Shown: in pieces, positions 33,208 to 42,200 of the stretch
How the letters are laid out: each line of letters starts with the position of its first letter
How positions within the stretch are numbered: position 1 is the first letter of the stretch
NCBI RefSeq assembly: GCF_900451175.1
Contig: NZ_UGJJ01000001.1
Coordinates: forward strand, 1,240,001 to 1,304,000
Reading direction: 5' to 3'
DNA: 64,000 nucleotides
DNA from: Kingella potus
Lineage (GTDB): Bacteria > Pseudomonadota > Gammaproteobacteria > Burkholderiales > Neisseriaceae
The notes under the pieces: generated by a model
Seen by the model: the letters and a program-made list of their open reading frames with translations, nothing else
Told to the model about the DNA's origin: nothing
The model's database searches: none
Translations under genes and position numbers: made by a program

Positions 33208-35313
33208 TTATTCTTCGGCGGGTGCGTCAATCAGGGCTTTGATCGACAGGCGCACGCGGCCGCGGTCGTCCACTTCGAGTGCCTTCACTTTGATGCTTTG
33301 GCCGACTTTGAGGTAGTCGTTTACGTCTCTCACGCGCTCGTGGGCAATTTGGCTGATGTGTACCAGGCCGCCTTTGCCGGGCAGGACATCAACAATCGCA
33401 CCGACGTTGTTGTCGAGGATTTTGACTACGGTACCTTCGTACACTTTGCCGACTTCCACTTCGGCGGTGATTTCTTCGATGCGTTTCTTCGCGGCTTCCA
33501 CGGCATCCGCGCTGACGGCGGCGATGGTGATGGTGCCGTCGTCTTCGATATTGATTTCGGTGCCGGTTTCGGCGGTAAGGCTGCGGATGGTGTCGCCGCC
33601 TTTGCCGATTACGTCGCGGATTTTGTCGGGGTTGATTTTCATGGTGAAGAGGCGCGGGGCGTGTTGCGACAATTCCTGCGGACCTTGTACGGCTTCCTGC
33701 ATCCGGCCGAGGATGTGCAGGCGGGCTTCTTTGGCTTGTGCCAGCGCAATCTGCATGATTTCTTTGGTGATGCCCTGGATTTTGATGTCCATTTGCAGGG
33801 CGGTAACGCCGTCGGTGGTGCCGGCCACTTTGAAGTCCATATCGCCGAGGTGGTCTTCGTCGCCGAGGATGTCGGTGAGTACGGCAAACTTGTTGCCTTC
33901 CAAAATCAAGCCCATGGCGATACCGGCCACATGGGCTTTCAAGGGCACGCCGGCGGAGAGCAGGCTCAGGCAGCCGCCGCACACGGAAGCCATGGAAGAC
34001 GAGCCGTTGGATTCGGTAATTTCGGATACGACGCGCATGGTGTAGCTGAAATCTTCCGGCTCGGGCAGCACGGCCAAGAGTGCGCGTTTGGCGAGGCGGC
34101 CGTGGCCGATTTCACGGCGTTTGGGCGCACCCATGCGGCCGCATTCGCCGGTGGAGTAGGGCGGGAAGTTGTAGTGCAGCATGAAGCGGTCGGTGTATTC
34201 GCCCGAGAGCGCGTCGATGATTTGCTCGTCGCGCTGGGTGCCGAGGGTGGCGGTGGCGAGTGCCTGGGTTTCGCCGCGTGTGAACAGGGCGGAGCCGTGG
34301 GTACGCGGCAGGACGTTGGTTTGGATGTCGATGGGACGGACGGTGCGGGTGTCGCGGCCGTCGATGCGCGGCTGGCCGTCGAGAATCTGGCTGCGCACGA
34401 CTTCGGCTTCCAAATGTTTGAAGATGCCTTTGATTTCGTTGGCTGCAAGGGTGTCGGTGTCTTCGCTGATCAGGGCATCGCGGACAGCCGTCCACGCTTC
34501 GGCGATTTTCGCTCCGCGCGCCTGTTTGGAACGGATTTTGAAGGCTTCGGCGATGGTGCTGCCTGCGATTTCCTTCACTTTGGCAACCAGTTCGGCGTTT
34601 GGCTCGGGCGCGTTCCATTCCCACACTTCGGGGTTGGCTTCGTCGGCCAGCTCGTTGATGGCTTTGATAACGGCCTGCATCTGCTCGTGGCCGTACACCA
34701 CCGCGCCGAGCATCACGTCTTCGGGCAGGATTTGCGCTTCGGATTCCACCATTAAGACGGCTTGTGCGGTACCGGCCACCACCAGATCGAGCTGGGATTG
34801 TGCAAGCTGGGTTTTGGTCGGATTCAGGACATAGCCGCCGTTCAGGTAGCCGACGCGTGCCGCACCGATGGGGCCGGCAAAGGGTACGCCGCTCAATACC
34901 AGCGCGGCAGACGCACCGATCATCGCGGGAATGTCGGAATCGATTTCGGGATCGACGGACACCACAGTCGCTACGACTTGGATATCGTGGTAGAAACCTT
35001 CGGGGAACAGCGGGCGGATGGGGCGGTCGATCAGGCGGCTGGTGAGGATTTCTTTCTCGCTCTGTTTGCCTTCGCGCTTGAAGAAGCCGCCGGGGATTTT
35101 GCCTGCGGCGTATGTGCGCTCGAGATAATCGACGGTGAGCGGGAAGAAGTCCTGGCCGGCTTTGACTTCTTTGTTGGCGGTAACGGCCACCAATACCACG
35201 GTGTCGCCCATGGATACTTTTACCGCACCTGCGGCCTGGCGGGCGATTTCGCCGGTTTCGAGGGTTACGGTGTGTTCGCCGTATTGGAAGGTTTTGACGT
35301 GTTTGTCAAACAT
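33208..35313 (-). CDS. pnp: Polyribonucleotide nucleotidyltransferase (PNPase)
   Basis: PNPase degrades RNA 3' to 5' by phosphorolysis as a trimer and in the degradosome. The 701-residue protein begins MFDKHVKTFQYGEHTVTLETG and has two RNase PH domains (the second with SDIQ-like residues replaced by LGDEDHLGDMDFKVAGT), a KH domain (IRDVIGKGGDTIRSLTAETG) and a C-terminal S1 domain ending RVRLSIKALID. Length is normal. rpsO, often upstream, is not present here. Confidence 0.97.
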   Translation of the reverse strand: MFDKHVKTFQYGEHTVTLETGEIARQAAGAVKVSMGDTVVLVAVTANKEVKAGQDFFPLTVDYLERTYAAGKIPGGFFKREGKQSEKEILTSRLIDRPIRPLFPEGFYHDIQVVATVVSVDPEIDSDIPAMIGASAALVLSGVPFAGPIGAARVGYLNGGYVLNPTKTQLAQSQLDLVVAGTAQAVLMVESEAQILPEDVMLGAVVYGHEQMQAVIKAINELADEANPEVWEWNAPEPNAELVAKVKEIAGSTIAEAFKIRSKQARGAKIAEAWTAVRDALISEDTDTLAANEIKGIFKHLEAEVVRSQILDGQPRIDGRDTRTVRPIDIQTNVLPRTHGSALFTRGETQALATATLGTQRDEQIIDALSGEYTDRFMLHYNFPPYSTGECGRMGAPKRREIGHGRLAKRALLAVLPEPEDFSYTMRVVSEITESNGSSSMASVCGGCLSLLSAGVPLKAHVAGIAMGLILEGNKFAVLTDILGDEDHLGDMDFKVAGTTDGVTALQMDIKIQGITKEIMQIALAQAKEARLHILGRMQEAVQGPQELSQHAPRLFTMKINPDKIRDVIGKGGDTIRSLTAETGTEINIEDDGTITIAAVSADAVEAAKKRIEEITAEVEVGKVYEGTVVKILDNNVGAIVDVLPGKGGLVHISQIAHERVRDVNDYLKVGQSIKVKALEVDDRGRVRLSIKALIDAPAEE

Positions 35314-35623
35314 TTGGGATTCCTTTGTTCGGATTGCGCCAGTCTAAAACGCTAACGGTGCGTGCTGCGGGCAACAGGCACCGTTAGGGTTTCAGGCTGC
35401 GCGGGGTGGTTGGAAAAAAGGCTGCGGATTCTGCGGTTGGCCCGTCATCGGCAGCACTCCGGTTTTGTTTTTCAGACGGCCTGTGCTGTGTGCGGAGGCC
35501 GTCTGAAAGCGGCGGATTATGCCATAAAAAGGCAGTTTTGCGGCAGCGGTGTATGCGGGACAAAGAGGCCGTCTGAAAACACTTTTTCAGACGGCCTCTG
35601 CAATGCGTTGCGGCAGAAGGGGA
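35314..35623. other. Gap between pnp and misS
   Basis: About 310 bases without a gene. It contains DUS copies near 35470, 35492, 35567 and 35585 and a 23-base motif beginning GGCAGCGGT (35542-35564) that recurs, slightly changed, at 31567-31590, each directly before a DUS. Confidence 0.55.
35565..35598 (-). terminator. Inverted DUS hairpin after misS
   Basis: GAGGCCGTCTGAAAA and its inverse are separated by 4 bases, 25 bases past the misS stop. Confidence 0.6.
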
Positions 35624-37033
35624 CTAATCCTGCTGTTTTTCTTTTGTTTCGCCGGTTTTGCCGTTTTGTTTCGGGAAAACAAAACGCATACGCAGGCCGT
35701 TGGGCGCGGTGTTTTCGGCAAAAATGCGCCCGCCGTGCTGTTCGACGATGTGTTTGGCCAAGGCCAGGCCGAGGCCTGTTCCGGGTTTGCTGCCGCTGCT
35801 GTCGGCGCGGTAGAAGGCGGTGAAGATGTGGGGAAGCTGGCTTTCCGCCACGCCCGGGCCGTTGTCGGTAATGTCGATCAGCCAGTTTTTCGCATCCTGC
35901 CTCATTTCTACCCGGATGCTGCTGCCCCGGGGGCTGTAATTCATGGCGTTGCGGATGACGTTGTCGAAGGCGCGGTAGAGATAGCTTTCGTTGGCGGGCA
36001 TTTCGGCTGTTTCCGGCATTTTTTCCAAAACCAGCTCGACGGTTTGGCTGTTTTTCTCGGCAACGGCCTGGCTGTCGTCCACCAGGTTGTGCATGAACGG
36101 TATCAGTTTGAGCGGCTCTTTTTCGATTTTGACGTTGGCGGTTTCGAGGCGGGAGAGGGTGAGCAGTTCTCCGACCAGCGTGTCCATGCGCATCAGTTCG
36201 TTTTCCAGCCGTTGCAGGTATTGTTCCTGTTTTTGCGGCTGCGACTGGATCAGGCCGACGATGGCCTGCATCCGTGCCAGCGGGGAGCGCATTTCGTGTG
36301 AGACATGGTGCAGCAGGTGGCGTTCTTTGGCAACGAGCTGTTGCAGCTTGCACGCCATTTTGTCGAATTGGGCGGCAAGCTGGGAAAGCTCGTCGTCGCG
36401 GTTGTCCATTTGTTGCGCGATGCGGGTTTCGAAATTGCCGTCGGCCAAACGGCTCATGCCGCGTCCGAGAATGCGGATGGGGCGGGTAATGTTGTGGGCG
36501 AGGATGTAGGCCAGGGTGAGGCCGACAAGGAAAATGAAGCCCAAAATGATGATTTCGTGCCAGGTTTGTTCCAAAGGCAGGCCGGGGATATACAGCGGGC
36601 TCGGGCGGCGTTGGATTTCGGTGTTGTCCCAGTTGCGGATGAAAAACAGGTATTCTTCGCCCCAGCGGCCGTATTCGAGATGGACATCTTTGCTTTCGGG
36701 ATTGGCGGCGGCATAGGCGCGGGCTTTGGCAATTCTTTTGGGATCGACTTTGCGTCCGAGCAGGTCGGCTTGTTCGTCGCCGCTGATGATGAAGATTTTT
36801 TCCGGCCCCTGCGCTTCGTGCCAGCCTTCGAGCATTTCCCGCGCACCCGCCTCCCCTCTGACGCGGAATGCGCCCACGGCGTTGGCCAGCAGGATTTCGT
36901 CGATTGCCCGCTGTTGGTTGAAATGGGTTTCGGCCTGCGTCTGCTGCACCAGCCAAAAAGAAAAACTCGCCACGAATATGGCGCAGATGATGACTGCGCA
37001 AAACGTGGCGAAAATCCGTTGGAAGAGCTTCAT
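35624..37033 (-). CDS. misS: Sensor histidine kinase MisS
   Basis: The 469-residue kinase has two membrane helices (about 9-29 and 160-183) bracketing a periplasmic domain, a HAMP region (HNITRPIRILGRGMSRLADGNF), the H box HHVSHEMRSPLARM with the phospho-His, an N box (NVIRNAMNYS), and G boxes DNGPGV and GTGLGLAL. With the response regulator upstream it forms the MisR/MisS (CpxAR-like) system that in Neisseria controls envelope stress, lipooligosaccharide decoration and iron genes. The intergenic distance is 32 bases. Confidence 0.92.
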   Translation of the reverse strand: MKLFQRIFATFCAVIICAIFVASFSFWLVQQTQAETHFNQQRAIDEILLANAVGAFRVRGEAGAREMLEGWHEAQGPEKIFIISGDEQADLLGRKVDPKRIAKARAYAAANPESKDVHLEYGRWGEEYLFFIRNWDNTEIQRRPSPLYIPGLPLEQTWHEIIILGFIFLVGLTLAYILAHNITRPIRILGRGMSRLADGNFETRIAQQMDNRDDELSQLAAQFDKMACKLQQLVAKERHLLHHVSHEMRSPLARMQAIVGLIQSQPQKQEQYLQRLENELMRMDTLVGELLTLSRLETANVKIEKEPLKLIPFMHNLVDDSQAVAEKNSQTVELVLEKMPETAEMPANESYLYRAFDNVIRNAMNYSPRGSSIRVEMRQDAKNWLIDITDNGPGVAESQLPHIFTAFYRADSSGSKPGTGLGLALAKHIVEQHGGRIFAENTAPNGLRMRFVFPKQNGKTGETKEKQQD

Positions 37034-37065
37034 TCTAAGCGTTGGCTTTCAAATGGTTTGGCAAA

Positions 37066-37743
37066 TCAGTTTTTCACGAACAGATAACCCAAGCCGCGCA
37101 CGGTTTGGATCAGCGAAGGATCGCCGAGTTTGTGGCGGATGCTGGAAATGTGCACATCGATGCTGCGGTCGAACTTGGCCAGTTTGCGGTCGAGGGCTTC
37201 TATGGACAGGGTTTCTTTGCTGACAACCTGGCCGGCGTGGCGCATCAGCACTTCCAAAAGGTTGAATTCGGTGCTGGTCAGTTCCAGCGGCGCATCGCCG
37301 ACGGCGGCCTGGCGTTTGGAGGGATGCAGGGTAACGTTGCTGACGGAAATGCTGTTGGAAACATTGCTTTGGTCGTGCGTGTGCTGGGCGCGGCGCAGGA
37401 TGGCGTTGATGCGGGCCAGCAGCTCGCGCGGGGTGCTGGGCTTGGGTACATAGTCGTCCGCGCCCATTTCCAAGCCGATAATGCGGTCGATGTCGTCGCC
37501 TTTGGCGGTGAGCATGATGATGGGGATGCTGCTTTGGGCGCGCACGGTTTTCAATACGTCCAAACCGTTCATTTTCGGCATCATGGAATCCAAAACCACT
37601 ACGTCGTACTGGCCGGCCAGGATTTCGTTTACCCCTGCCTCGCCGTCGGGAACGCTGCGCACTTCCAAGCCTTCGGCGGTCAGGTATTCAGTCAAAAGCT
37701 CGGTCAGTACGGCATCGTCATCTACTAATAATACGCGACTCAT
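37066..37743 (-). CDS. misR: Response regulator MisR (OmpR family)
   Basis: The 225-residue regulator has a receiver domain (VLLVDDDAVLTELL, VVVLDSMMPKMNG with the phospho-Asp near 51, and IIMLTAKGDD with the conserved Thr/Lys) and an OmpR-type winged helix (LTSTEFNLLEVLMRHAGQVVSKETL to IDVHISSIRHKLGDP). The ATG at 37743 opens the operon with misS. About 200 bases separate it from the divergent trmA, room for two promoters. Confidence 0.93.
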   Translation of the reverse strand: MSRVLLVDDDAVLTELLTEYLTAEGLEVRSVPDGEAGVNEILAGQYDVVVLDSMMPKMNGLDVLKTVRAQSSIPIIMLTAKGDDIDRIIGLEMGADDYVPKPSTPRELLARINAILRRAQHTHDQSNVSNSISVSNVTLHPSKRQAAVGDAPLELTSTEFNLLEVLMRHAGQVVSKETLSIEALDRKLAKFDRSIDVHISSIRHKLGDPSLIQTVRGLGYLFVKN

Positions 37744-37950
37744 GTTCTCAATCCTATGTTGTTAAAATCCGGTTGGGAAAAATCTTTACAATTCTATCTT
37801 AACACGCGCTTTGCGGTTTTAGATAGCGCAGCCGCCCCGCCGTTTGCGCTTTTTTGCAATAATGCGGCCGTCTTAACATATTCCGTCCTTTTCAGACGGC
37901 CTCTGCCGTGTTTCCGGCAAAAACGGCTATAATCCGCCGCTTTTCTGCCT

Positions 37951-39057
37951 ATGGACACCGCTATGCACGGCTCCGACTACATCCGCCAGCTCGACGATAA
38001 AGCCGCTTTTCTCCGCCGTCTGTTTGCGGACATCGACATGCCCGGCTGGGAGATATTCCCTTCGCCGGAGCAGCATTACAGGATGCGTGCCGAATTCCGT
38101 ATCTGGCACGAGGGCGGCACAATCCGTTACGCGATGTTCGAACGCGGCAGGAAAGCCGGCGGAGCATCGGTGGTGCGTCTGACGCAGTTTTCTGCCGCAT
38201 CTGCCGCCATCAACGCCCTGATGCCCGAGCTGCTTGCCGCTCTGTCTGCCGAAGAGGTGCTGCACAAGCGACTGTTCCAATGCGAATTTCTTTCCACATT
38301 GTCGAGCGATATGCTGGTCAGCCTGATTTACCACCGCAAACTTGACGATGCGTGGCGGACGGCGGCGGAAGCCTTGCAGCAGCGGTGTGGTATCGCCCTT
38401 ATCGGCCGCAGCAAAGGGCAGAAAATTGTATTGTCGCGCGATTTCGTAAGCGAAGCCTTCCTTGTAAACGGACAGTTGTTCCGCTACCGCCAGCCCGAAG
38501 GCGGCTTCAGCCAGCCCAATGCGGCGGTGTGCGTCAAAATGCTCGAATGGGCGTGCGGCTGTGCGCAAGGCTTGGGCGGCGACCTGCTCGAGCTTTATTG
38601 CGGCAACGGCAATTTTACCCTGCCTCTGGCGCGGCATTTCCGCCGCGTGCTGGCTACGGAGGTCTCGAAAACCTCCGTACAGGCCGCGCAATGGAATATC
38701 GAGGCGAACGGGGCGGACAATATCCGCATCGCGCGGCTGTCGGCGGAGGAGTTTGCCCAAGCGGCTTCGGGCAGCCGCGAGTTCCGCCGCCTGCGGGAGC
38801 AGGGCATCAGCTTGGCCGATTACGCGTTTTCCACCGTATTCGTCGATCCGCCGCGTGCGGGCGTGGACGAGGCTACTCTGCGTCTGCTGCAAAATTTCGA
38901 CAACATCATCTATATTTCCTGCAATCCGGAAACCCTGCGCGCCAATCTCGATCTGCTGCTGGCGACACATGACATAAAAGCCGCCGCCCTGTTCGACCAG
39001 TTTCCGTTTACCCCGCATATCGAAAGCGGCGTGCTGCTGCGGCGCAAGGCCGTCTGA
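37951..39057 (+). CDS. trmA: tRNA (uracil-5-)-methyltransferase TrmA
   Basis: TrmA makes T54 (5-methyluridine) in tRNA. The 368-residue protein has the SAM motif LELYCGNGNFTLPLA, the family VFVDPPRAGVDEA and the catalytic Cys in IYISCNPETLRANL. Either ATG 37951 or 37963 may be the start; the second gives a length nearer the family norm and neither has a strong ribosome-binding site. A TATAAT at 37929-37934 may be the -10. The stop TGA (39055-39057) and the preceding Ala-Val are written by a DUS. Confidence 0.94.
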   Translation: MDTAMHGSDYIRQLDDKAAFLRRLFADIDMPGWEIFPSPEQHYRMRAEFRIWHEGGTIRYAMFERGRKAGGASVVRLTQFSAASAAINALMPELLAALSAEEVLHKRLFQCEFLSTLSSDMLVSLIYHRKLDDAWRTAAEALQQRCGIALIGRSKGQKIVLSRDFVSEAFLVNGQLFRYRQPEGGFSQPNAAVCVKMLEWACGCAQGLGGDLLELYCGNGNFTLPLARHFRRVLATEVSKTSVQAAQWNIEANGADNIRIARLSAEEFAQAASGSREFRRLREQGISLADYAFSTVFVDPPRAGVDEATLRLLQNFDNIIYISCNPETLRANLDLLLATHDIKAAALFDQFPFTPHIESGVLLRRKAV

Positions 39058-39140
39058 AATCGCATTATGGAGCAGCAAATCCGCGTTTTCAGACGGCCTT
39101 GCGCATCGGGTAATCGTGGGGTTGGCGGATAAAGCCAAAG

Positions 39141-39173
39141 AAAAAAGCCAAATCGCGAAGATTTGGCTTTTTT
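39141..39173. terminator. Bidirectional terminator between trmA and tRNA-Asn
   Basis: AAAAAAGCCAAATC and GATTTGGCTTTTTT form a 14-pair stem with a 5-base loop. Both strands carry T-runs, so it can stop trmA from the left and tRNA-Asn from the right. Confidence 0.9.
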
Positions 39174-39178
39174 GTATC

Positions 39179-39254
39179 TGGCTCCCCGACCTGGGCTCGA
39201 ACCAGGGACCTGCGGATTAACAGTCCGTCGCTCTACCGACTGAGCTATCGGGGA
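39179..39254 (-). tRNA. tRNA-Asn (GUU)
   Basis: The complement folds as a cloverleaf: acceptor TCCCCGA paired with TCGGGGA, D arm AGCTCAGTCGGTAGAG, anticodon stem-loop CGGACTGTTAATCCG with anticodon GTT, T arm with GGTTCGAGCC, discriminator G and a genome-encoded CCA. Total 76 bases. It is the only tRNA seen in the window. Confidence 0.96.
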
Positions 39255-39266
39255 AAGAAGCCGCGC

Positions 39267-39295
39267 ATTTTAGAAAGGTGTTTTTATTGCGTCAA
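39267..39295 (-). promoter_or_regulatory. Promoter of tRNA-Asn
   Basis: On the minus strand TTGACG, 17-base spacer, TAAAAT, then GCGCGGC. Near-consensus sigma-70 boxes and a GC-rich discriminator, the type associated with stringent control of stable RNA. The tRNA starts 13 bases after the -10. Confidence 0.8.
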
Positions 39296-39381
39296 GATAT
39301 TTTTTAGGGTTTATTTTAGTTTTATGTTTCATAAACATATTTTTTGCAAACTGCAAACCATCTGCCCGCTGGGCCGCAATT

Positions 39382-39738
39382 TCAGACGGCCTCAGGGCAG
39401 GTAGGAGCGCGGTTTGCGGGGTCGAGTGCGGCGGTTGCGTCGCGCAGTTGCTGCCATGCGAGGCGGTTGTAGTCGCCGAACGCGTCAAACAGCGTGTCTT
39501 CGCCCAATACGCTGTATTCGCCTTCGGTACGCAGCGAAACGGGTAGGCCGTCTGAAACGGCATCGGCGTATTCCATATATTCTTCCGCGTAAAATTTATC
39601 GAGTTCGGCCATGATTTGCGCTGCCTGCCGCCATTGCTGCCGTGCGGCTTCGAGTTGGGGCAGAAGTTGCAGCCAGCGGCGGTAAAGTGCTTGGATTTCA
39701 TCGATGCGCTGCTGCGCCTGTTCGGTGGTGGGGGACAT
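39382..39738 (-). CDS. DUF4298 domain-containing protein
   Basis: The 118-residue protein begins with a long helix (QAQQRIDEIQALYRRWLQLLPQLEAA) and continues QIMAELDKFYAEEYMEYAD, then LRTEGEYSVLGEDTLFDAFGDYNRLAWQQL, which is the DUF4298 pattern (helix, acidic motif, short LGED segment). Its function is unknown. An in-frame DUS encodes AVSDGLP in the middle, and a second DUS writes the last residues EAV and the stop. It lies about 130 bases upstream of the tRNA gene on the same strand. Confidence 0.7.
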   Translation of the reverse strand: MSPTTEQAQQRIDEIQALYRRWLQLLPQLEAARQQWRQAAQIMAELDKFYAEEYMEYADAVSDGLPVSLRTEGEYSVLGEDTLFDAFGDYNRLAWQQLRDATAALDPANRAPTCPEAV

Positions 39739-39928
39739 GGTCGTTCCTTTTGTTATTCGGTGCCTGATGCCGCTTTTTCAGACGGCCTATATATTCTGCC
39801 AAACGGGTCTGCGGTTTTAAACCGTGTGCGTGCCTGCTGCACACGCCTTGCATCATGCTGGTTACGCTTGTTCCGGTTGCAATAGGCGGCTTCGACAAAT
39901 ATTAAAATTTTAATATACAATCAAATAG

Positions 39929-40240
39929 TTAATCTAAAAAATCATCATGATTCCAATAATGTAAAACTGCATTAATTAAAGAATGTGTTGCGGCATCAGA
40001 ATGGTTTTCCATGTAGTTATTAACTACATCGGTAAATGTCGGAGATTCCAACCAATTTTTATAATCTTTATTGCTTTCTATAAGGAGCTCGTCATTTTCA
40101 TTTTCCGGTAGTAAAAAAGTACACTTGAGCAATCCTTCGCGGGTTTCTACATCATCGTTTCTTAATGTATAAATGAAACCGTAGTCTGAAAGATTTTCTT
40201 TTGAATCAATTAAATTTTTAATTCCGATAAATTTAATCAT
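39929..40240 (-). CDS. AT-rich orphan gene, immunity-protein-like
   Basis: The 103-residue protein MIKFIGIKNLIDSKENLSDYG to AVLHYWNHDDFLD is acidic and lysine/asparagine rich. Its GC is about one third, far below the roughly 58-60% of the neighbourhood, and its codon choice (AAA, AAT, GAA, TTA) differs from every other gene here. The layout WLESPTFTDVVNNYMENHSDAATHSLINAVLHYWNHDDF is similar in feel to small immunity proteins, but I could not assign a family. It was probably acquired horizontally. No toxin gene is adjacent. Confidence 0.6.
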   Translation of the reverse strand: MIKFIGIKNLIDSKENLSDYGFIYTLRNDDVETREGLLKCTFLLPENENDELLIESNKDYKNWLESPTFTDVVNNYMENHSDAATHSLINAVLHYWNHDDFLD

Positions 40241-40307
40241 AGCTCGATTTCCCCTTCATTGAGTTCTTTGCATTTATTTAAGATAAAAATGTTCCGTCAA
40301 GTAAGGC

Positions 40308-40352
40308 AAAAGGCCGTCTGAAAGGTTTGCGGCAGGCTTTCAGACGGCCTTT
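40308..40352 (-). terminator. Inverted DUS hairpin after hemW
   Basis: AAAGGCCGTCTGAAAG and CTTTCAGACGGCCTTT are a perfect 16-base inverted pair with a 13-base loop, 7 bases after the hemW stop. Confidence 0.6.
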
Positions 40353-40358
40353 CTCCGT

Positions 40359-41534
40359 TTACAGAAAGCATTGCAGCAAATCGTTTAAAAACAGCCTGCC
40401 TTGCGCGGTCGGCCTGAATGCGGCGGGATCATTTTCCAGCAGGCCTTTGCGGCGGGCGGTTTCGATTTGCGCCATGATGCGGGCGGTGGGAATGCCGGTG
40501 CGTTCTTGCAGCAGGTGGGCGGGTACGCCGTCGGTCAGGCGCAGGGCGTTCATCATGAATTCAAAGGGTAATTCGTCGGCGGAAACGGTTTTGCGTTCGA
40601 TGCCGTCAGGCGGGTTGCGCTGCATGGCGGCGAGGTAGTCGTTGGGGTGGCGGCGGCGTACGGTGCGCTCGATACGGTCGGGAAATGAGATTTTGCCGTG
40701 TGCGCCTGCGCCGATGCCGATGTAGTCGCCAAACTGCCAGTAGTTCAGGTTGTGGCGGCACTGCATTTGCGGACGGGCGAAGGCGGAGGTTTCGTAGTGG
40801 ATGAAACCTGCGCTGCCGAGTGCGCCGTGTACTGCGTCTTCGATGTCGAGTGCGGCTTCGTCTTGCGGCAGGCCTTGGGGCGGGGTGTGGCCGAAGGGGG
40901 TGTTGGGTTCCATAGTCAGGTGGTACGCGCTGATGTGGCCTGCTCCTGTGGCGATGGCGGTGTTTGTGTCGTTTAAGGCCGTCTGAACGGTTTGGCCGGG
41001 CAGGGCGTACATTAAGTCGATGTTTACTTTTTCAAACAGTTTTAAGGCGGTATCGATGGCGCGCAGGGCTTCGCTGCCGTTGTGTACGCGGCCGAGACGC
41101 TTGAGCATGGTGTCGTCGAAACTTTGTACGCCGATGGAAAGGCGTGTGATACCTGCGTCTTTGAAGCCTTTGAATTTTTCGATTTCAAACGTACCCGGGT
41201 TGGCCTCGAGGGTGATTTCTGCTTCGGGCTGCAGGCGCAGCAGCGAGCGCAGGCCGCCCAGCAGGCGGTCGATGGATGCTGCTTGAAACAGGCTGGGCGT
41301 GCCGCCGCCGAAAAATATCGTTTCCACCGGCCGCCCCCAGATATTGGGCAATTCGGTTTGCAAATCGGCCAGCAGTGCGTCGATATAGGCTGCTTCGGGC
41401 AGGCCGTTTTTCAGGCTGTGGGAATTGAAGTCGCAATACGGGCATTTTTTGATGCACCAGGGGATGTGGATGTAGAGCGACAGCGGCGGCAGGGCGGCGA
41501 GGCTGCCGGGTTGGCGGAAGGCGATTTGGGTCAT
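40359..41534 (-). CDS. hemW: Heme chaperone HemW (radical SAM)
   Basis: HemW is a radical-SAM relative of HemN that transfers heme to respiratory enzymes rather than making coproporphyrinogen. The 391-residue protein has IHIPWCIKKCPYCDFNSH with the C-x3-C-x2-C cluster motif and IFFGGGTPSL. The cysteine that typifies true HemN is lacking. ATG 41534 is chosen because a longer frame continues to 42074 through rdgB, which has its own good frame. Confidence 0.92.
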   Translation of the reverse strand: MTQIAFRQPGSLAALPPLSLYIHIPWCIKKCPYCDFNSHSLKNGLPEAAYIDALLADLQTELPNIWGRPVETIFFGGGTPSLFQAASIDRLLGGLRSLLRLQPEAEITLEANPGTFEIEKFKGFKDAGITRLSIGVQSFDDTMLKRLGRVHNGSEALRAIDTALKLFEKVNIDLMYALPGQTVQTALNDTNTAIATGAGHISAYHLTMEPNTPFGHTPPQGLPQDEAALDIEDAVHGALGSAGFIHYETSAFARPQMQCRHNLNYWQFGDYIGIGAGAHGKISFPDRIERTVRRRHPNDYLAAMQRNPPDGIERKTVSADELPFEFMMNALRLTDGVPAHLLQERTGIPTARIMAQIETARRKGLLENDPAAFRPTAQGRLFLNDLLQCFL

Positions 41535-41559
41535 GTGTAAAAAGCGGGTGTCCGGAAGG

Positions 41560-41589
41560 AGGCCGTCTGAAAAGCCTTTCAGACGGCCT
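41560..41589 (-). terminator. Inverted DUS overlapping the rdgB stop
   Basis: AGGCCGTCTGAAA and TTTCAGACGGCCT are 3 bases apart and the rdgB stop codon (41579-41581) lies inside the right DUS, so the last codons are part of the hairpin. Confidence 0.55.
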
Positions 41590-42190
41590 TTGCGGCTTGC
41601 AGGGCGGAGATTTTGCCGATTAGTTCGCGCAGGGCTTGTGCGCGGTGGCTTTCGGTGTTTTTGGTGTTTGGGTCGAGTTCTGCGGCGGTGCGGCCGTGTG
41701 CGGGCAGGTAAAAGTGCGGGTCGTAGCCGAAACCGTTGCTTCCTGCGGGCTTGTCCTGCCATTGTCCGCACCAGATGCCTTCGGCGATGACGGGCAGGGG
41801 GTCGTCGGGATGGCGCACGAGTACGAGTACGCAGACGTAGCAGCAGCTTTTGTCGGCTTTTCCGGCCAAACAGGCGGCGAGTTTGGCGTTGTTGGCGGCA
41901 TCGGATTTGGGATTGCCGCCCGCAAAACGTGCCGACTGCACGCCGGGTGCGCCGCCCAGCGCGTCGGCGCAGATGCCGCTGTCGTCGGCAAGGGCGGGCA
42001 GGCCGCTGTGGCGCGAGGCGTGGCGGGCTTTGGCAAGCGCGTTTTCGACGAATGTGTGATACGGCTCGGGGCATTCGGGCGTGTCAAACTGGGATTGCGG
42101 CAGGATGCGGATGTGGTGCGCGGCAAAGAGGCGGGAAAATTCTTCGAGTTTGCCGGCGTTGCCGCTGGCGAGGACGATTTTTTCAAACAC
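41579..42190 (-). CDS. rdgB: dITP/XTP pyrophosphatase (HAM1/RdgB)
   Basis: RdgB removes deaminated purine nucleotides such as dITP and XTP. The 203-residue protein shows IVLASGNAGKLEEF, ADDSGICADAL and GSNGFGYDPHF. The start appears to be a GTG at 42190 (preceded by GAGGAG at a good distance), since no ATG precedes the conserved strand. Ends with KAV and a DUS-supplied TGA. Confidence 0.93.
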   Translation of the reverse strand: MFEKIVLASGNAGKLEEFSRLFAAHHIRILPQSQFDTPECPEPYHTFVENALAKARHASRHSGLPALADDSGICADALGGAPGVQSARFAGGNPKSDAANNAKLAACLAGKADKSCCYVCVLVLVRHPDDPLPVIAEGIWCGQWQDKPAGSNGFGYDPHFYLPAHGRTAAELDPNTKNTESHRAQALRELIGKISALQAAKAV

Positions 42191-42200
42191 AGCGTGCTCC

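Noticed and set aside
33172..34755. 527-codon + strand ORF opposite pnp
   Set aside because: Shadow of pnp with no recognisable domain.
40359..42074. Read-through fusion of hemW with a 180-residue N-terminal extension
   Set aside because: The extension is an Arg-rich shadow of rdgB; the ATG at 41534 gives the normal HemW length.
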